NCBI GenBank assembly: GCA_026989095.1
Contig: JALSKA010000014.1
Span: 1-32,847 of the forward strand
Reading direction: 5' to 3'
From: Ardenticatenaceae bacterium
Lineage (GTDB): Bacteria > Chloroflexota > Anaerolineae > Ardenticatenales > Ardenticatenaceae
DNA: 32,847 nucleotides
Positions 10,525 to 18,666 of the stretch are shown here, one piece after another. The notes under the pieces are model-generated. The model worked only from the letters and a program-made list of their open reading frames with translations. It did no database searches and was not told the origin of the DNA. The position numbers were made by a program, and so were the translations under genes. The stretch's first letter is position 1. The number at the start of each line of letters is the position of its first letter.

Positions 10525-12930
10525 TCACTCCTCCCGCCGCAGGGCCTCGGCGGCCTGTTGCACCTCGTCCGGCGTGGCCTCGGGGCGGCGAATGCCCACC
10601 AGGTCGGGGTCGCTCAAGTCCACGGGCTGGGGCAACAGGAGGCGGCGGAGCCAGCTCACCATTTCGCCCTGGTAGCTCTTGCACATGATGATGGTTGAGG
10701 GCGACAGGCGCATCACCTGTTCGGGGATGTTGCCGAAGAGGCGCTGTTCGAACACCCCCTGCTCCGAGGCCCCCATGATCACCACGTCGTCGGGCCGGAT
10801 CACGCCGACGATGCCGGCCACCACGTGCTCGGCCTCCTGTTCGAGCACCTGCACGCGAACGCCCAGCTCCTCGGCGAGCCGGCCGATCTGGCGGCGGAAC
10901 GCTTCCACCTCCTCCGCCGGCTGGCCGGGCGTGACTACGTGGAGGGCGCAGATGTCGATCTCGTGCCCGCCCTGTTCGGGCTGGGCGTAGAAGGAAACGA
11001 TGTCGCGGGCCAGGGCGAAGGCCAGGCGCACGTTGGCCCCCCGTCCGCGACAGGGCAACAGGAGGCGCTGTGGCGCCTCCCAGGGCCGGCGGAAGCGCAC
11101 CACGGCCACGTCGCAGGGCGGGTTCTTGCTGATCAGGTCGATGACCGAGCCGAAGGCCACGTCGCGCGAGTGGGTGTAGCCGGGCCAGCCCAAGAGCATC
11201 ACGTTGGCCCGCCGCTCGCGGGCTGTGTTCATGATGGTCTGGCCGATGTTGCGCCCCAGGCGGATCATGGTGCGCACGGGCACATCGAAGCTCTTGCCGG
11301 CCTCGATGGCCGCCTCCAGCACGTGGCGGCCGTGTCGCAGGAAGATGCGCCCCTCGCTGATCGTCATGGCGCGGGGCACGCGGATGACGTGCAGGGCGAA
11401 GAGCTCGCCGTCGTGGACCGCTGCCAGCATGGCCCCCAGTTTGCCCAGCTCCCGTGCCTGGCCGATGTCGCTCACCGGGACCATCACGCTGTACTGCTTG
11501 ATGGCCACGATTTCTTCCATTAATATAGGCTGGGCCTCGGCGATCCGGCGCTCCTGCTGGCGCACCCCGTATCCCAGGTAGATGACCACGCCGCCGGCGA
11601 TCCAGAGGATGGTGGTGTACCAGGCGATGGGGCTCAGCTCGAAGAGGGTGAGGGAGAGGGCCAGGCAGGCCACGATTCCGGCGATGGGCCAGTAGGGAAA
11701 GAAGGGCACGGTGAACTGGCGGTCCAAGTCGGGCCGGCGTTCCCGCAGGGTGATGAGCGAGTAGCAGACCATCATGAAGAGCAGCAGGAACATGATGTCG
11801 GCGCTGGCGGCCACGTCCTCAATGGGCAGGGCGATGGCCATGAGAATGATCAGGGCCCCGCTGATGAAGATGGCGTAGTGGGGCGTGTGGGTCAGGGGGT
11901 GGATGCGGCCGAAGACGGCCGGCAGGTTGCCGTCCCGCCCCATGGCGAAGCTCACCCGGCTGGAGCTGTAAATGGTGGCGTTGAGGGCGCTCATGGTGCT
12001 GGCCAGGCCGGCCAAGAGGAGGGCCACTTTGCCGTAGGGCATCAGTTGGCCGGCGGCCTCGGCCATGCCCAGCTCGCCCAAGGTGCCCAGGTACTTGTAG
12101 ATGGGCATGTCGGGCGGGGCCTCGATGCCGCCCAAGACCACGAAGGCCACCAGCAGGTAGATGACCACCACCGACCCGATGCTCAGAAAGATGGCCCGCG
12201 GGATGTTGTGGGCCGGGTCCTTCACCTCCTCGCCGCTCTGGGCGATGATCTCGTACCCCTCGAAGGCGATGAACGTGAGCCCCATGGCCACGAAGACGCC
12301 CAGCCACCCCTCGGGCAGGAAGGGCGTGTAGTGCTGCCAGGCGCTGGGGTTCCCGAAAATCTTGAACACGCCGAACCCGACGAGCACCAACAGGATGAAG
12401 ACCTTGAGGCTCGTCACGATGTTGCCGACGAGGCCCGTCTCCGACGCGCCCCGGAAGTTGATGAAGGTGAAGAGCAGGGCCACCAGCACGCTGATGGTCA
12501 CGGCGACGAGCTCCCGGGGGAAGGGCAGCGGCCCGAAGGCCATCTGGAGCAGCTCGGTGGCAAAGGAGCCGAAGCCCAGGGCGTAGAGGGAGCAGGCCAC
12601 GGCGTGGGCGAACCAGCTCATCCAGCCGGAGAGGAAGCCGAAGATGTCGCTCATGCCCTGCTTGACCCACAGGTAGCCGCCGCCGGCCTCGGGAAAACAA
12701 CTGCCGAGCTCGGCGTAGGCGGCGCCGATGATGATGGCAATCAGGCCGTTGAGGAAGAAGGCCAGCAGGAGCCCCGGCCCGGCGTGGCCGGCCGCGATGC
12801 CGGTCAGCACGAAGATGCCGGCGCCGATCATGGCCCCCACGCCGATCATGGTGATGTCCAGCAGGCCGAGGTCACGGCTGAGGCTGACGGACGTCTCGCC
12901 GGCGGCAAGGGACGGTGCGGTCTTGGCCAT
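10525..12930 (-). CDS. APC-family amino-acid permease with two C-terminal universal-stress (Usp) domains
   Basis: The first 460 or so residues are an amino acid-polyamine-organocation permease with about 12 helices, starting with the substrate-site motif GVGAMIGAGIFVLTG in helix 1. Two cytoplasmic Usp domains follow, from about residue 465 and 640. The first keeps the ATP-binding signature G2xG9xGS (GWPGYTHSRDVAFGS). In the second it is broken (GASEQGVFEQRLFGN). The total of 801 residues fits the known APC-Usp fusions found in bacteria and archaea, where Usp domains probably sense nucleotides and control transport. The transported amino acid is unknown. ATG at 12930 follows AGGAG. It is the first gene of the six-gene run. 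Confidence 0.93.
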   Translation of the reverse strand: MAKTAPSLAAGETSVSLSRDLGLLDITMIGVGAMIGAGIFVLTGIAAGHAGPGLLLAFFLNGLIAIIIGAAYAELGSCFPEAGGGYLWVKQGMSDIFGFLSGWMSWFAHAVACSLYALGFGSFATELLQMAFGPLPFPRELVAVTISVLVALLFTFINFRGASETGLVGNIVTSLKVFILLVLVGFGVFKIFGNPSAWQHYTPFLPEGWLGVFVAMGLTFIAFEGYEIIAQSGEEVKDPAHNIPRAIFLSIGSVVVIYLLVAFVVLGGIEAPPDMPIYKYLGTLGELGMAEAAGQLMPYGKVALLLAGLASTMSALNATIYSSSRVSFAMGRDGNLPAVFGRIHPLTHTPHYAIFISGALIILMAIALPIEDVAASADIMFLLLFMMVCYSLITLRERRPDLDRQFTVPFFPYWPIAGIVACLALSLTLFELSPIAWYTTILWIAGGVVIYLGYGVRQQERRIAEAQPILMEEIVAIKQYSVMVPVSDIGQARELGKLGAMLAAVHDGELFALHVIRVPRAMTISEGRIFLRHGRHVLEAAIEAGKSFDVPVRTMIRLGRNIGQTIMNTARERRANVMLLGWPGYTHSRDVAFGSVIDLISKNPPCDVAVVRFRRPWEAPQRLLLPCRGRGANVRLAFALARDIVSFYAQPEQGGHEIDICALHVVTPGQPAEEVEAFRRQIGRLAEELGVRVQVLEQEAEHVVAGIVGVIRPDDVVIMGASEQGVFEQRLFGNIPEQVMRLSPSTIIMCKSYQGEMVSWLRRLLLPQPVDLSDPDLVGIRRPEATPDEVQQAAEALRREE

Positions 12931-13037
12931 GATGCGCTCCTGGCGAAGTGGACTTGGGCTCCTGTCCGCCGGGCGCGCGGGCCCGGATGCGCGGGGCGAA
13001 AACGCGCCTGTCAACGTGTGCGGACGAAACCCTGCAA

Positions 13038-13066
13038 AGCATAGCGGCAAAGAGGGGGGAGGGCAA
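13038..13066 (-). promoter_or_regulatory. Candidate promoter of the permease operon
   Basis: On the minus strand, TTGCCC (complement of 13061-13066), a 17-base spacer and TATGCT (complement of 13038-13043) form a sigma-70-like promoter. Transcription would start near 13031, giving an approximately 100-base leader with no obvious riboswitch. Confidence 0.5.
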
Positions 13067-13099
13067 ATTGGGGCGGGGAGAGGCGTGGTAGCCCCGGCC

Positions 13100-13134
13100 C
13101 CCCAACGGGGCCGTAGAGCTCGGCCCCGTTGGGG
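13100..13134 (-). terminator. Perfect GC-rich hairpin after the acyl-CoA synthetase gene
   Basis: CCCCAACGGGGCC (13100-13112) and GGCCCCGTTGGGG (13122-13134) are exact inverted repeats. With the flanking G-C pair the stem is 14 bp and the loop 7 bases. It lies 30 bases past the stop of the acyl-CoA synthetase and upstream of the permease promoter, so termination of the former is the likely job. No U-run follows on the minus strand, so it may instead protect the 3' end. Confidence 0.55.
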
Positions 13135-13163
13135 AAACACACTTGTCCGCCGTGGCCGGGGGA

Positions 13164-15125
13164 CTACGTGGCCGCCCTGATCTCCTCCACGGCCTCGGGG
13201 TTGACCAGGGCGCTCAGGTCACCGGGAGGGGCGCCCAGGTAGGCGGCCCGGATGACCCGCCGCATCACCTTGGCGTTGCGCGTCTTGGGGATGTCCCGCA
13301 CGAAGCGCACCTCTTTGGGCGCCAGCGGCTTGCCCATCTCCCGGGCCACCAGGGCCCGCAACTCCTCGCGCAGCCCCTCCGAGGGCTCGTGGCCGGGTTG
13401 GAGCACCACGAAGGCCACCACAGCCTGTCCCTTCACCTCGTCGGGCACGCCCACGGCGGCCGCCTCGGCCACGGCGGGGTGGCCCACCAGCACGCTCTCC
13501 ACCTCGGCCGGCCCCACGCGCTTGCCGGCCACCTTGATGGTGTCGTCCGAGCGGCCCAGAATGTACCACTGGCCGTCCTCGTCGATGGCCGCGAAGTCGC
13601 CGTGGACCCACACGTCCGGGAAGCGACTCCAGTAGGTCTGGAGATAGCGGTCCGGGTCCTTCCAGAACCCCCTCGTCATGCCGATCCAGGGCTTGCGCAC
13701 CACCAGCTCGCCCACGGCGCCCCTGACGGGGTTGCCGGCCTCGTCCACCACGTCGGCCGCCATGCCCGGCGGCGGCCCGGCGAAGGCACATGGCTTGAGG
13801 GGCGTGAGCACGTTGCCGATCAGGATGCCGCCGCTGATCTCCGTGCCGCCCGAGTAGTTGATGATGGGCACCCGGCCGCCCCCCACGGTCTGGAAGAACC
13901 AGAGCCAGGGGTCGGGGTTCCACGCCTCGCCCGTGGAGCCCAAGATGCGCAGGGAGCTCAGGTCGTGGCGCCGGACAGGCTCCTCGCCGTGGGGCATGAT
14001 GGCGCGCACGAAGGTGGGGGCTACGCCCAGGCAGGTGACGCCGTGGCGTTCCACCAGGGCCCACACGCGGTCCACGTCGGGGTAATCGGGGGCGCCGTCG
14101 TAGAGGAGCATGGACGCCCCCAAGAGGGTGACGCCGAAGACCTCCCACGGCCCCATCATCCAGCCCATGTCGGTCATCCAGAACATGGTGTCGAAGGGCT
14201 GAATGTCGAAGCCGTGGGCCATGTCCTGGGCGCCCTTGATGGGGAAGCCGCAGTGGGTGTGGACGGCCCCCTTGGGCCGGCCGGTGGTGCCGCTGGTGTA
14301 GATGATCATGAGCACGTCCTCGGCATCGGTGCGCTCGGCCGGGGCCTCGGCCGGCCGGCCGGCCACGAAGTCGTGCCACCAGATGTCCCGCCCGGGGGTC
14401 ATGGGCACTTCAGTGCCCGTCCGCCGGTAGACGATCACCCGCTCCACGGAGGGCACCTCGGCCAGGGCGTCGTCGGCGACCGGCTTCATGGGCACCACCT
14501 TGCCCCGCCGGAACATCCCGTCGGCCGTGAAGAGGGCCTTGGCCTCCGCGTCGGCCAGGCGGGTGGCCACGGCGCCGGCCCCGAAGCCCGAGAAGAGGGG
14601 CAGGATGATGGCGCCGACCCGGGCCACGGCCAGCAGGGCCACGGCGATCTCGGGCACCATGGGCATGTAGAGTCCCACCACGTCCCCCTTGCCGATGCCG
14701 GCCTGCCGGAGCGCGGCCGCCACGCGGTTCACCTCGCGGTAGAGGTCCCGGTAGGTCAACAGGCGCGTGTGGCCCTCCTCGCCCTCCCAACGGATGGCCA
14801 CGCGGTTTTGCGTTGGCGTGCCCATCCACTTGTCCACACAGTTGTGGACAATGTTGAGCTTGCCCCCCACACACCAGCGGGGCCACTGAATGCCCTGGGA
14901 GAGGTCCACCACGCGGGTGTAGGGCTCGTAGAACTCAATGCCCAAGTCGTCGAAGACCGCCTCCCAGAACCACTCGATCTCCTCCGTGGAACGGGTCACC
15001 AACTCCTCGTAGGTGGCGATGCCGTGGCGATCCATGAACCGCTTGAGCCGGCTCCTGCGGACGTACTCCTCCGAGGGGTGCCAGACGAAGGGTTGGCCGA
15101 ACGGGAAGTGGGCTTCCGCCGTCAT
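13164..15125 (-). CDS. AMP-forming acyl-CoA synthetase, acetyl-CoA-synthetase-like
   Basis: The 653-residue enzyme activates a carboxylic acid with ATP and joins it to CoA. The AMP-binding motif YTSGTTGRPKGAVH lies near residue 272, the hinge and GRSDDTIKVAGKRVGPAEVES block is present, and the catalytic Lys619 is in PKTRNAK (PKTRSGK in typical Acs). An Acs-type N-terminal domain precedes it. Where true acetyl-CoA synthetases have a WQTET stretch that blocks the acyl pocket with Trp, this protein has GGTEISGG (about residue 420). That suggests a larger or different acid than acetate. The ATG at 15125 follows GGAGGTG. It is divergent from the Lon-like gene, and a hairpin follows it. Confidence 0.92.
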   Translation of the reverse strand: MTAEAHFPFGQPFVWHPSEEYVRRSRLKRFMDRHGIATYEELVTRSTEEIEWFWEAVFDDLGIEFYEPYTRVVDLSQGIQWPRWCVGGKLNIVHNCVDKWMGTPTQNRVAIRWEGEEGHTRLLTYRDLYREVNRVAAALRQAGIGKGDVVGLYMPMVPEIAVALLAVARVGAIILPLFSGFGAGAVATRLADAEAKALFTADGMFRRGKVVPMKPVADDALAEVPSVERVIVYRRTGTEVPMTPGRDIWWHDFVAGRPAEAPAERTDAEDVLMIIYTSGTTGRPKGAVHTHCGFPIKGAQDMAHGFDIQPFDTMFWMTDMGWMMGPWEVFGVTLLGASMLLYDGAPDYPDVDRVWALVERHGVTCLGVAPTFVRAIMPHGEEPVRRHDLSSLRILGSTGEAWNPDPWLWFFQTVGGGRVPIINYSGGTEISGGILIGNVLTPLKPCAFAGPPPGMAADVVDEAGNPVRGAVGELVVRKPWIGMTRGFWKDPDRYLQTYWSRFPDVWVHGDFAAIDEDGQWYILGRSDDTIKVAGKRVGPAEVESVLVGHPAVAEAAAVGVPDEVKGQAVVAFVVLQPGHEPSEGLREELRALVAREMGKPLAPKEVRFVRDIPKTRNAKVMRRVIRAAYLGAPPGDLSALVNPEAVEEIRAAT

Positions 15126-15147
15126 GGGAACACCTCCTATGGTGTGT

Positions 15148-15175
15148 TTGCGTTTGGGTCCAAGTCTGGTATAGT
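15148..15175 (+). promoter_or_regulatory. Candidate promoter of the Lon-like gene
   Basis: TTGCGT (15148-15153), a 16-base spacer and TATAGT (15170-15175) fit a sigma-70 promoter on the plus strand, with a leader of about 120 bases to the ATG at 15303. The same 177-base gap must also hold the acyl-CoA synthetase promoter on the other strand. A TATACC at the complement of 15168-15173 could be its -10, so the two promoters may overlap. Confidence 0.45.
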
Positions 15176-15302
15176 CTTCCTGCGTGCGAGGTACAGTTTG
15201 GCGGTTCGTCTCCCTCATTCTACCGGCGGTGGGCGGAGAAGAGCAAGTCCGACCACCGTGGAGGGGTGGCCCCGCCTCGGTCAGTGCGGCAGGACGGAGA
15301 CG

Positions 15303-17819
15303 ATGACACCGATACCTCCCCTTCCTCCTGAACAGCTTCGCCGGCGGTGCGATCCGGCCCACCTGGGCTTTCAGACAACTGACGATGTGGTGCCCTTGGA
15401 GGAGATCGTGGGCCAGCCCCGTGCCGTGGAGGCCGTGCGCTTCGGCGTTCGCATGGCACGGGAGGGCTTCAACATCTACGCCCTTGGCCCCAGCGGCACG
15501 GGCAAGCACACCCTGGTGCGCCGTGCGCTGGAGGAGCAGGCCGGCCGGCGCTCGCCCCCTCCCGACTGGTGCTACGTCTACGATTTCTCGGCACCCCACC
15601 GCCCCAGGGCCCTGCGGCTGCCGGCCGGCACGGGGGTCCGGCTCCGGGAGGCCATGCGGCAGCTCGTCGCCGACGTGCGCTCGGCCCTGCCGGCCGCCTT
15701 CGAGAGCGACGAGTACCAGACGCGCCGCGAGGTGATCCAGCAGGAGTTCGTGGAGCGCCAGCAGAAGGCCTTCGAGACCCTCCACCAGAAGGCCCAGGAG
15801 CGGGGATTAGCCCTCCTGCACACGCCGGCCGGGTTCGCCTTCGCGCCCGTGCGCCAGGGTCAGGTGCTCCCGCCGGAGGAGTTCCGCCGCCTGCCCCCCG
15901 AAGAGCAGGAGCGCATCACGGCCGACATCCAGGCCATGCAGGAGGAGCTCCAGCGGGCATTGCGCCAGATGCCCCGCTGGCAGCGGGAGCTCCGCCAGAA
16001 GCTCATGGAGCTCGACCGCGAGGTGGCCGGTTACACCGTGCGGCCGCTCGTCGAAGAGGTGCGCCGGCACTACCAGCACCTGCCCGAGGTGATGGCCTAC
16101 TTGGACGAGGTGGAGGCTGACATCATCGCCAACGCTGCCCTCTTCCTGCGTTCGGAGGCCCAGCAGGCCGCGCCGCCGGCCGTGGCCGACGCCCAACAGC
16201 ACGCCTTGGGCACGCCCCTGCGCCGCTACGAGGTCAACGTCCTCGTGGACCACGGCCAGGCGCGCGGCGCCCCCGTGGTCTACGAGGACAACCCTACCTT
16301 CGCCAACCTGCTCGGCCGCGTGGAGCACGTGACCCACATGGGCACGTTGGTCACCGACTTCACCCTCATCAAGCCCGGCGCCCTCCACCGTGCCAACGGG
16401 GGCTATCTCATCCTCGACGCCCACCGCCTGCTCCAACACCCGCTCGCCTGGGACGGGCTCAAGCGGGCGCTCCGCTCCCGCCAGCTCCGCATCGAATCCC
16501 CGGCCCAGACGTTGGGCCTCGTGAGCACCGTCTCCCTCGACCCCGAGCCCATTCCCCTGGACGTGAAGGTGGTGCTCCTGGGGGACCGGCGCCTCTACTA
16601 CATGTTGAGCCTCCTGGACCCCGATTTCCCCGAGCTCTTCAAGGTGGCGGCCGACTTCGACGACCGCATGGGGCGCGCGCCCGACGACGAACGGCTCTAC
16701 GCCCGGCTCCTGGCCACGCTGGTGCAGAGGGAGGAATTGCGCCCCTTCCGCGCCGACGCCGTCGCCCGGGTCATCGAGGAGAGTTCGCGGTGGACGGGCG
16801 ACGCCGCGCGCCTGTCCACCCGCATGAACCGCGTGGTGGACCTCTTGCGCGAGGCCGACTACTGGGCGGGCCAGGCCGGCGCCGGGATGGTCGAGGCCGA
16901 ACACGTGGCCCAGGCCGTGGAGGCTCACGTCTTCCGCGCCGACCGCGTCCGGCAGCGGGTGCAGGAGGAGATCCTGCGGGGCATCCTGCGGGTGGAGACT
17001 GCCGGCGAACGGGTGGGCCAAGTCAACGGGCTCTCGGTCATTGACTTGGGCAATTTCGCCTTCGGCCGGCCCACCAGGATCACGGCCCGCGTGTGGGCCG
17101 GCCGGGGAGCCGTGGTGGACATCGAGCGGGAGGTGCGCCTGGCCGGCCCCATTCACTCCAAGGGAGTGCTCATCCTCTCGGCCTTCCTCGAGGGGCGGTA
17201 TGCCGCCGAGCGGCCCCTCTCCCTTTCCGCCAGCCTGGTCTTCGAGCAGTCCTACGGCGAGGTGGAGGGGGACAGCGCCTCGGTGGCCGAGCTCATTGCC
17301 CTGCTCTCGGCCATCGCCGACGTGCCCGTCAAGCAGTCGCTGGCCGTGACCGGCTCGGTGGACCAACACGGCAACGTGCAGGCCGTGGGCAGAGTGAACG
17401 AGAAGATCGAGGGCTTCTTCGACATCTGTCGGGCCCGGGGGCTCACGGGCGACCAGGGCGTGGTGATTCCCCGCGCCAACGTCGGCCACCTCATGGTGCG
17501 GGAGGACGTGGTCCAAGCGGTGGCCGAGGGGCACTTCGCCATCTACGCCGTCGAGACGGTGGACGAGGCCATCGAGCTTCTCATGGGCATTGAGGCCGGC
17601 GAGCGGGATGAGGAGGGAGCCTACCCCGAAGGGTCCCTGAACGCCCTGGTGGTGCAGCGTTTGGAGCAGTTGGAGAGGGAGGCCAAGCGCCGGCGGGGAG
17701 GCGGGCCCGACGGCGAGGAGGGTGAGGAGGACGGGGATCCGTCCCACGGCGAGGCGACGGACACGTCGGGGGAGGGGAAGCAGGAGCCGGACGAGGAGGA
17801 AGGGGAGGAAACGCCGTGA
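15303..17819 (+). CDS. Lon-like ATP-dependent protease (AAA_32/LonB-like family)
   Basis: The 838-residue product carries a Walker A motif GPSGTGKHT at 62-70, a long helical insertion rich in Gln and Glu (about 140-290), the rest of the AAA module and a C-terminal Lon protease domain. The Ser-Lys dyad is visible: Ser658 in EGDSAS and Lys701 in VNEKIEG, 43 residues apart as in Lon. It lacks the Lon N-terminal substrate domain, which is normal for this family of Lon-like proteases. The last 45 residues are strongly acidic (EEGEEDGD, PDEEEGEE) and probably disordered. The ATG at 15303 was chosen because conserved sequence begins there. Its stop overlaps the Usp gene (GTGA), so they are coupled. 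Confidence 0.94.
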   Translation: MTPIPPLPPEQLRRRCDPAHLGFQTTDDVVPLEEIVGQPRAVEAVRFGVRMAREGFNIYALGPSGTGKHTLVRRALEEQAGRRSPPPDWCYVYDFSAPHRPRALRLPAGTGVRLREAMRQLVADVRSALPAAFESDEYQTRREVIQQEFVERQQKAFETLHQKAQERGLALLHTPAGFAFAPVRQGQVLPPEEFRRLPPEEQERITADIQAMQEELQRALRQMPRWQRELRQKLMELDREVAGYTVRPLVEEVRRHYQHLPEVMAYLDEVEADIIANAALFLRSEAQQAAPPAVADAQQHALGTPLRRYEVNVLVDHGQARGAPVVYEDNPTFANLLGRVEHVTHMGTLVTDFTLIKPGALHRANGGYLILDAHRLLQHPLAWDGLKRALRSRQLRIESPAQTLGLVSTVSLDPEPIPLDVKVVLLGDRRLYYMLSLLDPDFPELFKVAADFDDRMGRAPDDERLYARLLATLVQREELRPFRADAVARVIEESSRWTGDAARLSTRMNRVVDLLREADYWAGQAGAGMVEAEHVAQAVEAHVFRADRVRQRVQEEILRGILRVETAGERVGQVNGLSVIDLGNFAFGRPTRITARVWAGRGAVVDIEREVRLAGPIHSKGVLILSAFLEGRYAAERPLSLSASLVFEQSYGEVEGDSASVAELIALLSAIADVPVKQSLAVTGSVDQHGNVQAVGRVNEKIEGFFDICRARGLTGDQGVVIPRANVGHLMVREDVVQAVAEGHFAIYAVETVDEAIELLMGIEAGERDEEGAYPEGSLNALVVQRLEQLEREAKRRRGGGPDGEEGEEDGDPSHGEATDTSGEGKQEPDEEEGEETP

Positions 17820-18643
17820 AGGGCGCGCGCGGATTTCACCTGATCCGTCACATCCTGGTGGCGTTGGACGCCTCCTCCCACAGCCGGGCTGCCCTGGGGG
17901 CGGCCGTGGAGTTGGCCGCTGCCTTCCGGGCCGACGTGCGGGGGCTTTTCGTCGAGGACATCGAGCTGCTGGCCCTTGGGGGCCTTCCCGCCGCCGAGGT
18001 GGGGGTCTACTCGGCCGGGCCCCGGCCGCTCAGCCGCCGGTACCTGGAGCAGCAACTGCGCGCCCTGGCCCGCCGGGCCGAAGCCATGCTCGCGGAGGTG
18101 GCCGGCCCGCGGCAGGTGCGTTGGACTTTCCACACGGTGCGTGGACAGGTCCACGTGGCCCTGTTGGAGGCCACACCCGAGCACGACATCGTCTGCCTGG
18201 GGGTGGCCGGCCGGTCGGCCGTGCGGGGCCAGGGCCTGGGCTCGACGGCGCGGGCAGCCTTGCGTTCCTCCTCCAAGCCCCTCCTGGTGGTGCGCCGCGG
18301 GACTTCCCTGAGGCCGCCCGTGGCGGCGGTGTGTCTCTCCTCCCGCGTGGCGCCGGCGCTTCAGATGGCGGCCGGGCTCCGCGAAGCCCTGGGTGGACGG
18401 CTGATGGTGTTGGCAGCCGGCCCGCAGAGCCCCGCGCGCGCCGAGGCGTGGTTGGCCGAGCACGGGGTGCCCGCCCTGCTCCGCCGGGTCCCCGGCCGCG
18501 ACGCGGAGACCGTCGCCCGGGCCGTGGCCGAGGTGGGGGCCGGAGTGGTGGTCATGGCGGCGGAGAGCGCTTCCCCTGAGCCGGCCCACGTCGAGTGGCT
18601 GTTGTGGCGCACCGGCGTCCCCGTGTTGTGGGTGCGCCCCTGA
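17816..18643 (+). CDS. Tandem universal-stress (UspA-like) protein
   Basis: The 275-residue protein contains a full Usp domain (about 10-160) starting with HILVALDASSHSRAAL and bearing the ATP-binding signature G2xG9xGS (GVAGRSAVRGQGLGS, about 128-142). A second, shorter Usp-like half follows (about 165-275) without the signature. It is therefore a nucleotide-binding first domain plus a degenerate second one. Translation starts at a GTG overlapping the stop of the Lon-like protease gene. This suggests that the two are made together and may act together in stress, an inference from coupling only. Confidence 0.85.
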   Translation: MKGARGFHLIRHILVALDASSHSRAALGAAVELAAAFRADVRGLFVEDIELLALGGLPAAEVGVYSAGPRPLSRRYLEQQLRALARRAEAMLAEVAGPRQVRWTFHTVRGQVHVALLEATPEHDIVCLGVAGRSAVRGQGLGSTARAALRSSSKPLLVVRRGTSLRPPVAAVCLSSRVAPALQMAAGLREALGGRLMVLAAGPQSPARAEAWLAEHGVPALLRRVPGRDAETVARAVAEVGAGVVVMAAESASPEPAHVEWLLWRTGVPVLWVRP

Positions 18644-18666
18644 ACCCCGAGGTGCCCGGAGGCCGT

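Noticed and set aside
13143-15302. Extension of the Lon-like frame upstream to 13143
   Set aside because: The 720 upstream codons are the reverse complement of the acyl-CoA synthetase and read as low-complexity His/Gly/Val-rich sequence. Family similarity begins at 15303.
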